Below, in pieces: positions 16,210-25,018 of a stretch of DNA of 63,237 nt (positions within the stretch are counted from its first letter, which is position 1; each line of letters opens with the position of its first letter). Under the pieces are notes generated by a model. That model was given only the letters and a program-made list of their open reading frames with translations. It was not told the origin of the DNA and made no database searches. The translations under genes and the position numbers were made by a program. This DNA comes from Streptomyces hayashii (GTDB lineage Bacteria; Actinomycetota; Actinomycetes; Streptomycetales; Streptomycetaceae), in NCBI RefSeq assembly GCF_024539815.1, contig NZ_JAHHIU010000102.1, positions 1 through 63,237 of the forward strand, read 5' to 3'.

Positions 16210-17199
16210 ATGTCCATCCCCAAAGCTGAACTGCACCTGCACATCGAAGGCACCCTGGAGCCCGAGCTGGCTTTCGAGCTCGCCGCCCGCAACGGGGTCG
16301 AACTGCCGTACGCCGACACCGAGGCGCTCCGTGAGGCGTACCGGTTCGAGGACCTTCAGTCCTTCCTGAACCTGTACTACGAGCTGATGGCGGTCCTGCG
16401 CACCGAGCGGGACTTCGAGGACCTCGCGAACGCCTACCTCGCCCGGGCTGCCGCGCAGGGCGTGCGGCACGCGGAGATCTTCTTCGACCCGCAGGCCCAC
16501 CTCGCGCGGGGCGTCGACATGGGCACGGTCGTGGAGGGGCTGTGGCGGGCGCTGGGCAGCAGCGAGGACGTCCACGGCGTCTCCACCCGGCTGATCCTCT
16601 GCTTCCTGCGCGACGAGTCCGCCGAGTCGGCCCTGGAGACGCTGGACGCGGCCAAGCCCTACCTCGACCGGATCATCGGCATCGGGCTGGACTCCGCCGA
16701 GGTCGGGCATCCGCCGGCGAAGTTCCGCGAGGTGTACGAGGCCGCGGCCGCGCTCGGGCTGCGGCGGGTGGCGCACGCGGGTGAGGAGGGGCCGCCGCAG
16801 TACATCGTCGAGGCGCTGGACGTTCTCGGCGTCGAGCGCGTCGACCACGGCCTGCGCTGCATGGAGGACCCGGCGCTGGTGGAGCGGCTGGTGCGGGAGC
16901 GGATCCCGCTGACCCTGTGCCCGCTGTCCAACGTACGGCTGCGCACCGTCGACGCCCTCGCCGAGCACCCGCTGCCGGCCATGCTCGACGCGGGGCTCGT
17001 GTGCACCGTCAACTCCGACGACCCCGCCTACTTCGGCGGCTACGCGGGAGACAACTTCGACGCCGTGCGCGCGAGCCTCGGCCTGAGCGAGGAGCGGCTG
17101 CGCGAGCTGGCCCGCAACTCGTTCGTCGCCTCCTTCCTGGAGGACGACGAGGAGCGGCGGGCGCGGTGTCTCGCCGAGGTGGACGCCTACACCTTCTGA
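16210..17199 (+). CDS. Adenosine deaminase family protein, probably adenine deaminase
   Basis: 329 residues beginning MSIPKAELHLHIEGTLEPE. The amidohydrolase barrel carries the metal and catalytic motifs: HLHIEGT, HAGEEGP, RVDHGLRCMEDP and NSDDPAYFGGY. The phrase LHIEGTLEPE and the DDPAYFGGY loop are typical of the adenine-deaminase branch (yeast Aah1-like), whereas adenosine deaminases usually have GS(L/I) and differ after the DDP; I therefore favour adenine as substrate giving hypoxanthine, while automated annotation would say adenosine deaminase. The ATG is chosen because of the TACGAT box 6 nt upstream. A 19-bp-stem terminator follows 7 bp after the stop codon. Confidence 0.85.
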   Translation: MSIPKAELHLHIEGTLEPELAFELAARNGVELPYADTEALREAYRFEDLQSFLNLYYELMAVLRTERDFEDLANAYLARAAAQGVRHAEIFFDPQAHLARGVDMGTVVEGLWRALGSSEDVHGVSTRLILCFLRDESAESALETLDAAKPYLDRIIGIGLDSAEVGHPPAKFREVYEAAAALGLRRVAHAGEEGPPQYIVEALDVLGVERVDHGLRCMEDPALVERLVRERIPLTLCPLSNVRLRTVDALAEHPLPAMLDAGLVCTVNSDDPAYFGGYAGDNFDAVRASLGLSEERLRELARNSFVASFLEDDEERRARCLAEVDAYTF

Positions 17200-17206
17200 C
17201 CGGGCC

Positions 17207-17253
17207 GTCGCCTCGTCGACCGGTCCGCGTTTCCGACCGGTCGACGAGGCGAC
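17207..17253. terminator. Bidirectional terminator between deaminase and MFS genes
   Basis: GTCGCCTCGTCGACCGGTC (17207-17225) and GACCGGTCGACGAGGCGAC (17235-17253) are perfect complements: a 19-bp stem with a 9-nt loop containing TTT. It sits between two convergent genes and lacks a T-run, so it can serve both directions. Confidence 0.92.
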
Positions 17254-17272
17254 GTGCGACGGCCGTCCGCCG

Positions 17273-18574
17273 TCAGACCCCGGAACCGGGCCCGGATCCG
17301 GGGGCGGCGCCCGCCGGGCGGGGGCCCGCGGTGTCGTAGGCGTCCCGGCGGGGCAGGGCCGCGGCCTCCACCGGGATCTCGACCACCTCGACCGGCGGCT
17401 GCTCCGCCGCGCCGCCCCGCCGCAGCACCCCGCCGGCGAGCAGCGGCCGGCCGCCCGTGTGCAGGGCGACGGCCGTCATCGGCACGGCGACGACGAGCAG
17501 TCCCGCCGCCAGCACCAGCCCCATCACCGGGAACCCGGCCTGCGCGGACAGCACGCTCCCGGTCAGCGGCCCGGCCGCCGTCCCGAGCGAGGACGCCGAT
17601 CCGACCAGCACCGCCCAGCGGCCGCGGCGGTCCAGCGAGGCGGCGAGCCCGAGCAGATACGACAGCACGATCGGGTAGAGGACGTTCCAGGCGATCTCGC
17701 CGGCCGCGAAGCTCAGCGGCCCGGTCGCCGACGCGGCGGCGACGACGCATCCCGCGATCAGCACGGTCCCGACGCCGATGGGCGCCGCCCGTCCCAGCCG
17801 CGTGCCGAGCGCGCTCGCGCCCAGCACGCCCATGAGCCCGGCCCCCAGGGCCACGGCGAAGACGACGCCGACGGCGGCCTCCGACAGATGGGCCTGGGTC
17901 AGGCCGATGCGTCCGCTGACGCCCCAGAGGGAGTTCTGGACCAGCGACCAGCAGGGCATCGCGGCGGCCAGGACGAGGCCGGAGCGCAGGTGGGGAAGGC
18001 GGGGGCGGTCCTCGGCGCGGGTGTGCGCGTGCGCCGTGCGGTCCGGCAGCCGCCCGGTCAGCGGCCACACCGCCAGTGCGGTGAGCGCGATCGCGGCCAG
18101 TGGCTGCCCGTGCCCCGCGCCCAGGTGCGGGACCGTCAGATAGACGGCGCCCGCGAGCGCGGAGACCGCGAGCAGGCCCAGCGTGGAGGTGCGGTGCGGG
18201 TCGGGCTGGGCGGCGATCCGGGTGGCGGCGACGGTGGTGACGGTGCCGGAGCCGATCCCGCCGAGGACCGCGCCCGCGACGACGGCCGGCACGTCGCCGA
18301 CGAGGGCGGCGCCGCCGTATCCGAGCACGGCCAGGACCAGACCGAGGCGGGCCAGGGTGCGCGCGCCGATCCGCTCCACGCGGGAGGCGAGCAGGAAGCC
18401 GGCGCAGGCCGAGCCGAGCAGCAGCGCGCTGCCGACGGCGCCGGCCTGGGTGGCGGACAACGGGAGGCCGGCGTCGAGCCGGCCGACCACGGTCGGCAGC
18501 AGATAGGGGGCGAGGTACCCGGCCGCGAAAAGGGCGACGACGGGCCAGGGCACGGTGGTGCGAGGGGCGAACAC
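17273..18574 (-). CDS. MFS transporter
   Basis: 433 codons from the proposed GTG start at 18574 (VFAPRTTVPWPVVALFAAGYL). About twelve hydrophobic segments are visible, with a cytoplasmic loop rich in His/Arg between halves (RTAHAHTRAEDRPRLPH) and a proline/acidic C-terminal tail. The substrate cannot be read; its position next to the IclR regulator and the glucarate-type dehydratase genes suggests a sugar-acid or related substrate, but its fold also resembles drug/unknown YbfB/YbjJ-type MFS proteins. A frame extension to a TTG at 18655 is possible but would run through a likely promoter. It is convergent with the deaminase gene across a strong terminator. Confidence 0.8.
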   Translation of the reverse strand: MFAPRTTVPWPVVALFAAGYLAPYLLPTVVGRLDAGLPLSATQAGAVGSALLLGSACAGFLLASRVERIGARTLARLGLVLAVLGYGGAALVGDVPAVVAGAVLGGIGSGTVTTVAATRIAAQPDPHRTSTLGLLAVSALAGAVYLTVPHLGAGHGQPLAAIALTALAVWPLTGRLPDRTAHAHTRAEDRPRLPHLRSGLVLAAAMPCWSLVQNSLWGVSGRIGLTQAHLSEAAVGVVFAVALGAGLMGVLGASALGTRLGRAAPIGVGTVLIAGCVVAAASATGPLSFAAGEIAWNVLYPIVLSYLLGLAASLDRRGRWAVLVGSASSLGTAAGPLTGSVLSAQAGFPVMGLVLAAGLLVVAVPMTAVALHTGGRPLLAGGVLRRGGAAEQPPVEVVEIPVEAAALPRRDAYDTAGPRPAGAAPGSGPGSGV

Positions 18575-18694
18575 GGGCGTTCCAGGGCATGCGAAAGGGG
18601 CAGCGTGAAGAGGGGGTTGGGCGCCGACCGTCGACGGACAGGAACGCGCGGGCAATTTGTATCAAGCACGCGGTTCGAGAAGAAGCCCGGGGTG

Positions 18695-18710
18695 GGTGAT
18701 CTGGATCACC
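18695..18710. promoter_or_regulatory. Palindrome upstream of the MFS gene, candidate operator
   Basis: GGTGATC-TG-GATCACC (18695-18710), perfect 7-bp arms, in the 174-bp gap between the IclR gene and the MFS gene. Minus-strand TTGATAC and TACAAAT promoter-like sequences lie 20-50 bp downstream. The regulator is not known. Confidence 0.45.
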
Positions 18711-18748
18711 TTGTGTTTGGAGCGGGGATCTCCGGGTAGAAGAGCGCG

Positions 18749-19531
18749 CTATCGCCAGTCGGCGCCGCCGCCGGAGCCGGGCGCCGTCGCCTCGATCTTG
18801 GCCCTGATCTCCCGCATCACCACGACGATCCGCGCCTCGTGCTCCGGCGTCAGCCGGGCCACCGGCACCGAGCAGCTGATCGCGTCCTGTGCGGGGACGT
18901 CGTAGCGCAAGGCGAAGCCGAAGCCCACGATGCCGAGGACGCCCTCCTCGCGGTCCACGGAGTGGCCGCGTGCCCGCACCTCGGCGAGATCGGCCAGCAG
19001 CGCCTTCCGGCTGGTGCGGGTGTGCGGGGTGAGCGCCTCGTAGGGGCCGTCGGGCAGTTCGCCGTCCGGCCGTCCCGCGAGCAGCGCCTTGCCGAGCGCG
19101 CCGGCGTGCGCGGGCAGCCGCCGCCCCACCCGGCTGATCGTGCGCAGGTATTCGTGCGACTCGCGCGTCGCCAGATAGGCCACGCTCCGGCCGTCGAGCC
19201 GTCCCAGGTGGATCGTCTCGCCCAGCGCCTCGGACGCCTCGTCGAGATAGGGCCGCACCAGGCGGACGCGTGGGTCGGAGTCGAGGTAGCCGGTGCCGGT
19301 CAGCAGGGCGTGGATGCCGATGCCGTAGAGGGAGCCGGTGACGTCCGTGCGCACCCAGCCCCGGCTGATCAGGGTCTGGAGCAGCGCGTACATCGAGCTG
19401 CGCGGCACCCCCAGCTCGTCGGCCAGCTCCTGGAGCCGGGCCGGCCGGTCCGCGCGCGCCGCGAGCAGTTCGAGCAGCTCGACCGTGCGCGCCGCGGACT
19501 TCACCTCGCGGACGCCCCCTGTCTCCGACAT
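18749..19531 (-). CDS. IclR family transcriptional regulator
   Basis: 260 residues beginning MSETGGVREVKSAARTVELLELL. The N-terminal winged helix-turn-helix (about 10-70: RLQELADELGVPRSSMYALLQTLISRGWV) and the C-terminal IclR effector domain (GETIHLGRLDGRSVAYLATRES, PAHAGALGKALLAG, GFALRYDVPAQDAISCSVPV) are complete. IclR-family proteins with this context usually respond to sugar-acid intermediates. It is divergent from the kdgD-like gene, and an imperfect palindrome (19597-19610) at the predicted transcription start of that gene is a good candidate for its operator. An upstream in-frame start at 19600 would read through that operator and is unlikely. Confidence 0.9.
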   Translation of the reverse strand: MSETGGVREVKSAARTVELLELLAARADRPARLQELADELGVPRSSMYALLQTLISRGWVRTDVTGSLYGIGIHALLTGTGYLDSDPRVRLVRPYLDEASEALGETIHLGRLDGRSVAYLATRESHEYLRTISRVGRRLPAHAGALGKALLAGRPDGELPDGPYEALTPHTRTSRKALLADLAEVRARGHSVDREEGVLGIVGFGFALRYDVPAQDAISCSVPVARLTPEHEARIVVVMREIRAKIEATAPGSGGGADWR

Positions 19532-19561
19532 GTGCCGATCGTAAGGGCCGGGGCGGCCGCA

Positions 19562-19610
19562 TTGACGGGCGGCGTTCGTGTATCTAACCTCCATCTTCAT
19601 ACATGGATGA
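19562..19610 (+). promoter_or_regulatory. Promoter and operator of the sugar-acid operon
   Basis: -35 TTGACG (19562-19567), 17-nt spacer, -10 TAACCT (19585-19590); the predicted start near 19597 coincides with the imperfect palindrome TCATACATGGATGA (19597-19610, 12 of 14 positions symmetric). Placement at +1 next to a divergent iclR gene suggests repression by that IclR protein. Confidence 0.65.
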
Positions 19611-19635
19611 CGTCTACATAGGGAGATGGACGCGG

Positions 19636-20652
19636 GTGGGACTCGACGAAGACGCGACGCGGGACACGGTTCGGGACGCCGTGGGGGACCCCACCGGGGG
19701 AGCGACGGGCGACACCGTCCGGCGCCTGCGGGACGGCATGGCCCGAGGAGTGCTGTCCTTCCCGCTCACCAGCTTCCACGACGACGGCTCCCTCGACCCC
19801 GGCGGCTTCCGCGCCCATGTCGCGGCCCAGATCGCCACCGCGCCCGGCGCCCTCTTCCCCGCCTGCGGCACCGGCGAGTTCTTCTCCCTCGACGAGGACG
19901 AGTACCGGCAGACCGTGACGATCGCCGTCGAGGAGGCCGCCGGCCGCCTGCCCGTCGTCGCCGGCATCGGCTACGGCTGGGCCCAGGCCGCCCGCTTCGC
20001 CCGCATCGCCGAGCAGGCCGGCGCCGACGCCCTCCTCGTCCTGCCGCACTACCTCGTCGCCGCCCCGCAGGACGGACTCGTCGCCCAGCTGGAGCAGATC
20101 GCCGTTCGCACCCGGCTGCCGCTCATCGCCTACCAGCGCGGTCAAGTCGCCTTCACCGCCGCGTCCTTGAGACGCATCGCCCGCATCCCGAACGTCATCG
20201 GCCTCAAGGACGGTCACAGCGACCTCGACCGCCTCCAGCGCCTCACGCTCGCCGCCCCCGAGGACTTCCTCTTCTTCAACGGGGCCGCCACCGCCGAGAT
20301 CCAGGCCCGCGCCTACGCCACCGTCGGCGTCCCGGCCTACTCCTCCGCCGTCCACGCCTTCGCCCCCGAGATCGCGACCGCCTTCTTCACCGCCCTGCGC
20401 GACGGCGACGGCACGGACGGCACGGACGGCAAAACGGTGGAACGGCTCCTGCGCGACTTCTACGTCCCGTTCGTCGAACTCCGCGACCGCGTGCCGGGCT
20501 ACGCCGTCTCCCTGGTCAAGGCCGCGGCCCGGCTGCGCGGCCGCCCCGTCGGGCCGGTCCGCGCCCCGCTCACCGAGCCCTCGCCCGCCGACCTGGCCGA
20601 CCTCACGACCCTGCTGACCGCCGGCCTCGACCTCGTAGGAGCCGCCCTGTGA
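19636..20652 (+). CDS. 5-dehydro-4-deoxyglucarate dehydratase-like (DapA family)
   Basis: 338 residues from GTG 19636, chosen because GGGAG (19621-19625) lies 10 nt upstream; ATG 19603 overlaps the operator and has no Shine-Dalgarno. The DapA/KDGDH TIM barrel is clear: GVLSFPLTSFHDDGSLD, ALFPACGTGEFFSLDEDEY, the catalytic Tyr in PLIAYQRGQ and the Schiff-base Lys in VIGLKDGHSDL. Family members of this type convert 5-dehydro-4-deoxyglucarate to 2-oxoglutarate semialdehyde, CO2 and water. Its stop overlaps the start of a glucarate dehydratase-like gene (GTGA), which would supply the substrate. The semialdehyde dehydrogenase needed next is not in the window. Confidence 0.83.
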   Translation: MGLDEDATRDTVRDAVGDPTGGATGDTVRRLRDGMARGVLSFPLTSFHDDGSLDPGGFRAHVAAQIATAPGALFPACGTGEFFSLDEDEYRQTVTIAVEEAAGRLPVVAGIGYGWAQAARFARIAEQAGADALLVLPHYLVAAPQDGLVAQLEQIAVRTRLPLIAYQRGQVAFTAASLRRIARIPNVIGLKDGHSDLDRLQRLTLAAPEDFLFFNGAATAEIQARAYATVGVPAYSSAVHAFAPEIATAFFTALRDGDGTDGTDGKTVERLLRDFYVPFVELRDRVPGYAVSLVKAAARLRGRPVGPVRAPLTEPSPADLADLTTLLTAGLDLVGAAL

Positions 20653-21944
20653 GCCCCGACCTCACGATCACGCACGTCCGCCTGACCCCGATCCTCGTCG
20701 CCGATCCGCCCCTGCTCAACACCCAGGGCGTCCACCAGCCGTACACCCCCCGGCTGATCGTGGAGATCGAGACCGCGGACGGGATCACCGGCGTCGGCGA
20801 GACCTACGGCGACACCAAGTACCTGGAACTCGCCCGCCCCTTCGCCGACCGGCTGACCGGCCGCCAGGTCAGTGATCTGAACGCCCTGTTCACGATCGCC
20901 GACGACGTGTCCGTCGACGGCTCCCGGATCTCCTCCCAGGTGGACGTGGGCGGACTGCGCGGCGTGCAGACCGCCGACAAACTGCGCCTGTCCGTCGTCT
21001 CCGCCTTCGAGGTCGCCTGCCTGGACGCCCTCGGCAAGGCGCTCGGCCTGCCCGTGCACGCTCTGCTCGGCGGCAAGGTGCGCGACGCCGTCGAGTACAG
21101 CGCCTACCTCTTCTACAAGTGGGCCGACCACCCGGAGGGCGTTGCGGCCGAGAAGGACGACTGGGGCGCAGCGCTCGACCCGGCCTCCGTGGTCGAGCAG
21201 GCCCGTCGCTTCAAGGAGCGCTACGGCTTCACCTCCTTCAAGCTCAAGGGCGGCGTCTTCCCGCCCGACGAGGAGATCGCCGCCGTCCGGGCCCTCGCCG
21301 AGGCCTTCCCCGGACACCCCCTGCGGCTCGACCCCAACGGCGCCTGGTCCGTGCCCACCTCGCTGAGGGTCGCCGGCGAGATCGGCGGCCTCCTCGAATA
21401 CCTGGAGGACCCGGCCCTCGGCACCCCGGCCATGGCCGAGGTCGCCGCGCGGACCGGCGTGCCGCTCGCCACCAACATGTGCGTGACCACCTTCGCCGAG
21501 ATCAAGGAGGCCTTCGCCCGCGACGCCGTGCAGGTCGTCCTCTCCGACCACCACTACTGGGGCGGACTGCGCAACACCCGCGAACTGGCCGCCGTCTGCC
21601 GCACGTTCGGGGTGGGCGTCTCCATGCACTCCAACACCCACCTCGGGATCTCCCTGGCCGCGATGACCCACGTCGCCGCCACCGTCCCCGACCTCCACCA
21701 CGCCTGTGACTCCCACTACCCCTGGCAGTCCGAGGACGTCCTCACCGAACGGCTCACCTTCGACGACGGCAAGGTGACCGTCCCCGACACTCCCGGCCTC
21801 GGCGTCGAACTCGACCGGGACAGACTGGACTTCCTCCACCGGCGCTGGCTGGACGACGACGGCGCGCTGCGCGAGCGCGACGACGCGGCCGCCATGCGCG
21901 TCGCCGAACCCGGGTGGGTCACGCCGTCGGTTCCCCGCTGGTGA
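20649..21944 (+). CDS. Glucarate dehydratase-like enolase superfamily protein
   Basis: 431 residues, GTG start overlapping the preceding stop by 4 bp. Enolase-superfamily features of the glucarate dehydratase group: the capping domain LTITHVRLTPILVADPPLLNTQG, the catalytic Lys pair in FTSFKLKGGVFPP, the metal-ligand strand LRLDPNGAWS, LLEYLEDP, ATNMCVTTFAEIKEA and the catalytic His in SMHSNTHLGISLAAM. It would dehydrate D-glucarate or L-idarate to 5-dehydro-4-deoxyglucarate for the upstream enzyme. The two genes are under the IclR-linked promoter. Other aldarates (galactarate-type) cannot be excluded from sequence alone. Confidence 0.88.
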   Translation: MSPDLTITHVRLTPILVADPPLLNTQGVHQPYTPRLIVEIETADGITGVGETYGDTKYLELARPFADRLTGRQVSDLNALFTIADDVSVDGSRISSQVDVGGLRGVQTADKLRLSVVSAFEVACLDALGKALGLPVHALLGGKVRDAVEYSAYLFYKWADHPEGVAAEKDDWGAALDPASVVEQARRFKERYGFTSFKLKGGVFPPDEEIAAVRALAEAFPGHPLRLDPNGAWSVPTSLRVAGEIGGLLEYLEDPALGTPAMAEVAARTGVPLATNMCVTTFAEIKEAFARDAVQVVLSDHHYWGGLRNTRELAAVCRTFGVGVSMHSNTHLGISLAAMTHVAATVPDLHHACDSHYPWQSEDVLTERLTFDDGKVTVPDTPGLGVELDRDRLDFLHRRWLDDDGALRERDDAAAMRVAEPGWVTPSVPRW

Positions 21945-21974
21945 CCCGCCGGAGCGCTCCCTCGCCGTGACACG

Positions 21975-22010
21975 GTGACGCCGGCCGACGTGACGCCGGC
22001 CGACGTGACG
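21975..22010. repeat. 15-bp direct repeat in the gap after the dehydratase gene
   Basis: GTGACGCCGGCCGAC at 21975-21989 and 21990-22004 followed by a partial third copy. The rest of the 210-bp gap (21945-22154) is GC-rich with no further gene visible. Confidence 0.75.
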
Positions 22011-22154
22011 CATGCCGCCGCGGCCCCTGCCGCCGTCGCCCCTGCCGCCGGGGGCACCGGGTCCGAAGCCGCGGCGCCCCCGGCGTGACGCACCGCCCGT
22101 CGTCGGTGGCGTGGTGCACACTGGCGAGATCGGCACCACGTCAGGGAGCACACC

Positions 22155-23312
22155 GTGACCGCGTCATACGCGTCCGTCGGAGAGGGACACCACCGCCGCA
22201 CCGGCCAGAACCGCCCGGCCGCCCGGGTCGACCCCCTGGCCGACCGGCGCGCCCCCGACGATCCGCCCTGGGACGTCTACCTCACCGGGGACGTCTTCCT
22301 CGACATCGTCTTCACCGGGCTCGACTCCGCCCCGGTGCGCGGCACCGAGTCCTGGGCGCGCGGCATGGGGTCGAGCCCCGGCGGCGTCGCCAACATGGCC
22401 ACCGCGCTCGCCCGGCTCGGCCTGCGCACCTCCCTCGCCGCCGCCTTCGGCGACGACCACTACGGCGAGTACTGCTGGGACGCCCTCGAACACGGCGAGG
22501 GCATCGACCTCAGCACCTCGCGCACGGTCCCCGGCTGGCACTCCTCGGTCACCGTCTCCATGGCGTACGAGGGGGAGCGCACCATGGTCTCCCACGGCCA
22601 CGAGCCGCCCCCCGAGGAACCGGCGCCCGAGTTCCCCCCGCACGCCCGCGCCGCCGTCGCCTCCCTCACCCCCGGCAGAAGCGCCCCCTGGATCGTCCAG
22701 GCCGCGAGCCGGGGCACCCGCGTCTTCGCCGACGTCGGCTGGGACGACACCGGCGCCTGGGACCTGGCCGGCCTCACCGACCTGGAGCACTGCGAGGCCT
22801 TCCTGCCGAACGCCGAGGAGGCCATGCGCTACACCGGCGCCGACTGTCCCCGCGCCGCCGCCCACGCCCTCACCGCGCACGTGCCGCTCGCGGTCGTCAC
22901 ACTCGGCGCGGAGGGCGCGTACGCGGTCGACCGGCGTACCGGCGAGTCCGCCGAGGTCCCGGCCATCGCCGTCGAGGCCCTCGACCCCACCGGCGCGGGG
23001 GACGTCTTCGTGGCCGGCTTCGTCACCGGCACCCTGGCGGACTGGCCGCTCGCCGACCGGCTCGCCTTCGCCGGCCTCACCGCGGCCCTCTCCGTCCAGG
23101 AGTTCGGCGGCTCGCTCTCCGCGCCCGGCTGGTCCGAGATCGCCGCCTGGTGGCGCAAGGTCCAGTCCGTGCGGGGCCAGGACCCGGAGGCGCTGCGGCG
23201 GTACGCGTTCCTGGAGCGGCTGCTGCCCGCGCTGCTCCCGGAGGCGCAGGACGCGGCCCCGTGGCCCCTGCGCAGGGCCGTTCCGACGATCGGTTTCGGC
23301 CGTTCGGCATAG
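22155..23312 (+). CDS. PfkB family carbohydrate kinase
   Basis: 385 residues from GTG 22155, with GGGAG 6 nt or so upstream. PfkB/ribokinase motifs: the N-terminal GSSPGGVANMATALARLG and the C-terminal DPTGAGDVFVAGFVTG, which holds the catalytic Asp and the anion hole. Members phosphorylate sugars such as ribose, fructose, adenosine or 2-keto-3-deoxygluconate using ATP. The N-terminal 45 residues (HHRRTGQNRPAARVDP) are an extension before the kinase fold. It follows the glucarate-type genes but after a 210-bp gap and a probable separate promoter, so a role in the same pathway is only possible. Confidence 0.85.
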   Translation: MTASYASVGEGHHRRTGQNRPAARVDPLADRRAPDDPPWDVYLTGDVFLDIVFTGLDSAPVRGTESWARGMGSSPGGVANMATALARLGLRTSLAAAFGDDHYGEYCWDALEHGEGIDLSTSRTVPGWHSSVTVSMAYEGERTMVSHGHEPPPEEPAPEFPPHARAAVASLTPGRSAPWIVQAASRGTRVFADVGWDDTGAWDLAGLTDLEHCEAFLPNAEEAMRYTGADCPRAAAHALTAHVPLAVVTLGAEGAYAVDRRTGESAEVPAIAVEALDPTGAGDVFVAGFVTGTLADWPLADRLAFAGLTAALSVQEFGGSLSAPGWSEIAAWWRKVQSVRGQDPEALRRYAFLERLLPALLPEAQDAAPWPLRRAVPTIGFGRSA

Positions 23313-23448
23313 TCGCCGGGACGGTCGCCGGGGCATGACAAAACCACTACGGCGTTGTCAGTGCCCTGGCGTACCCTTGGACTCGCCAGGCCGCCCTCGT
23401 GGCAGGCGAGACGCATCCGGGAGGACGTAAAGGCCCTCGGGCCGGTCT

Positions 23449-24507
<1,059 letters not shown>

Positions 24508-24520
24508 ACAAGCCAGCACC

Positions 24521-25018
24521 ATGTCGATCGACGTCAACAACGAGTCCGGAACCGAGGTCGACGAGCAGGCGATCCTCGACATCGCCCGCTACGCGCTCGC
24601 GCGGATGCGCATCCACCCGCTCTCCGAGCTCTCGGTGATCGTCGTGGACGCCGACGCCATGGAGCAGCTGCACATCCAGTGGATGGACCTGCCCGGCCCG
24701 ACGGATGTCATGTCCTTCCCGATGGACGAGCTGCGGCCCCCGTCCAAGGACGACGACGAGCCCCCGCAGGGCCTCCTCGGCGACATCGTGCTGTGTCCCG
24801 AGGTCGCCGAGCGGCAGGGCAAGGAAGCGCCCACGCAGCACTCCATGGACGAGGAGCTCCAACTCCTCACCGTCCACGGGGTGCTGCACCTGCTCGGGTA
24901 CGACCACGAGGAGCCCGACGAGAAGGCCGAGATGTTCGGCCTTCAGGCCGCCATCGTGGACGGCTGGCGTGCGGAGAAGGGCCTGACCGGTCCCTCCCCG
25001 GCTCCGACCGTCTCATGA
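24521..25018 (+). CDS. ybeY: Endoribonuclease YbeY
   Basis: 165 residues. The zinc-binding signature HGVLHLLGYDH (H3xH5xH) is intact near residues 126-136, preceded by the family segment TDVMSFPMDE and GDIVLCPEVA. YbeY is a single-strand-specific endoribonuclease needed for 16S rRNA 3'-end maturation and ribosome quality control. It sits between the PhoH-like gene and a CNNM/CorC membrane-protein gene, the common phoH-ybeY-hlyC-like order; its stop overlaps the next start by 4 bp (ATGA). Confidence 0.95.
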   Translation: MSIDVNNESGTEVDEQAILDIARYALARMRIHPLSELSVIVVDADAMEQLHIQWMDLPGPTDVMSFPMDELRPPSKDDDEPPQGLLGDIVLCPEVAERQGKEAPTQHSMDEELQLLTVHGVLHLLGYDHEEPDEKAEMFGLQAAIVDGWRAEKGLTGPSPAPTVS

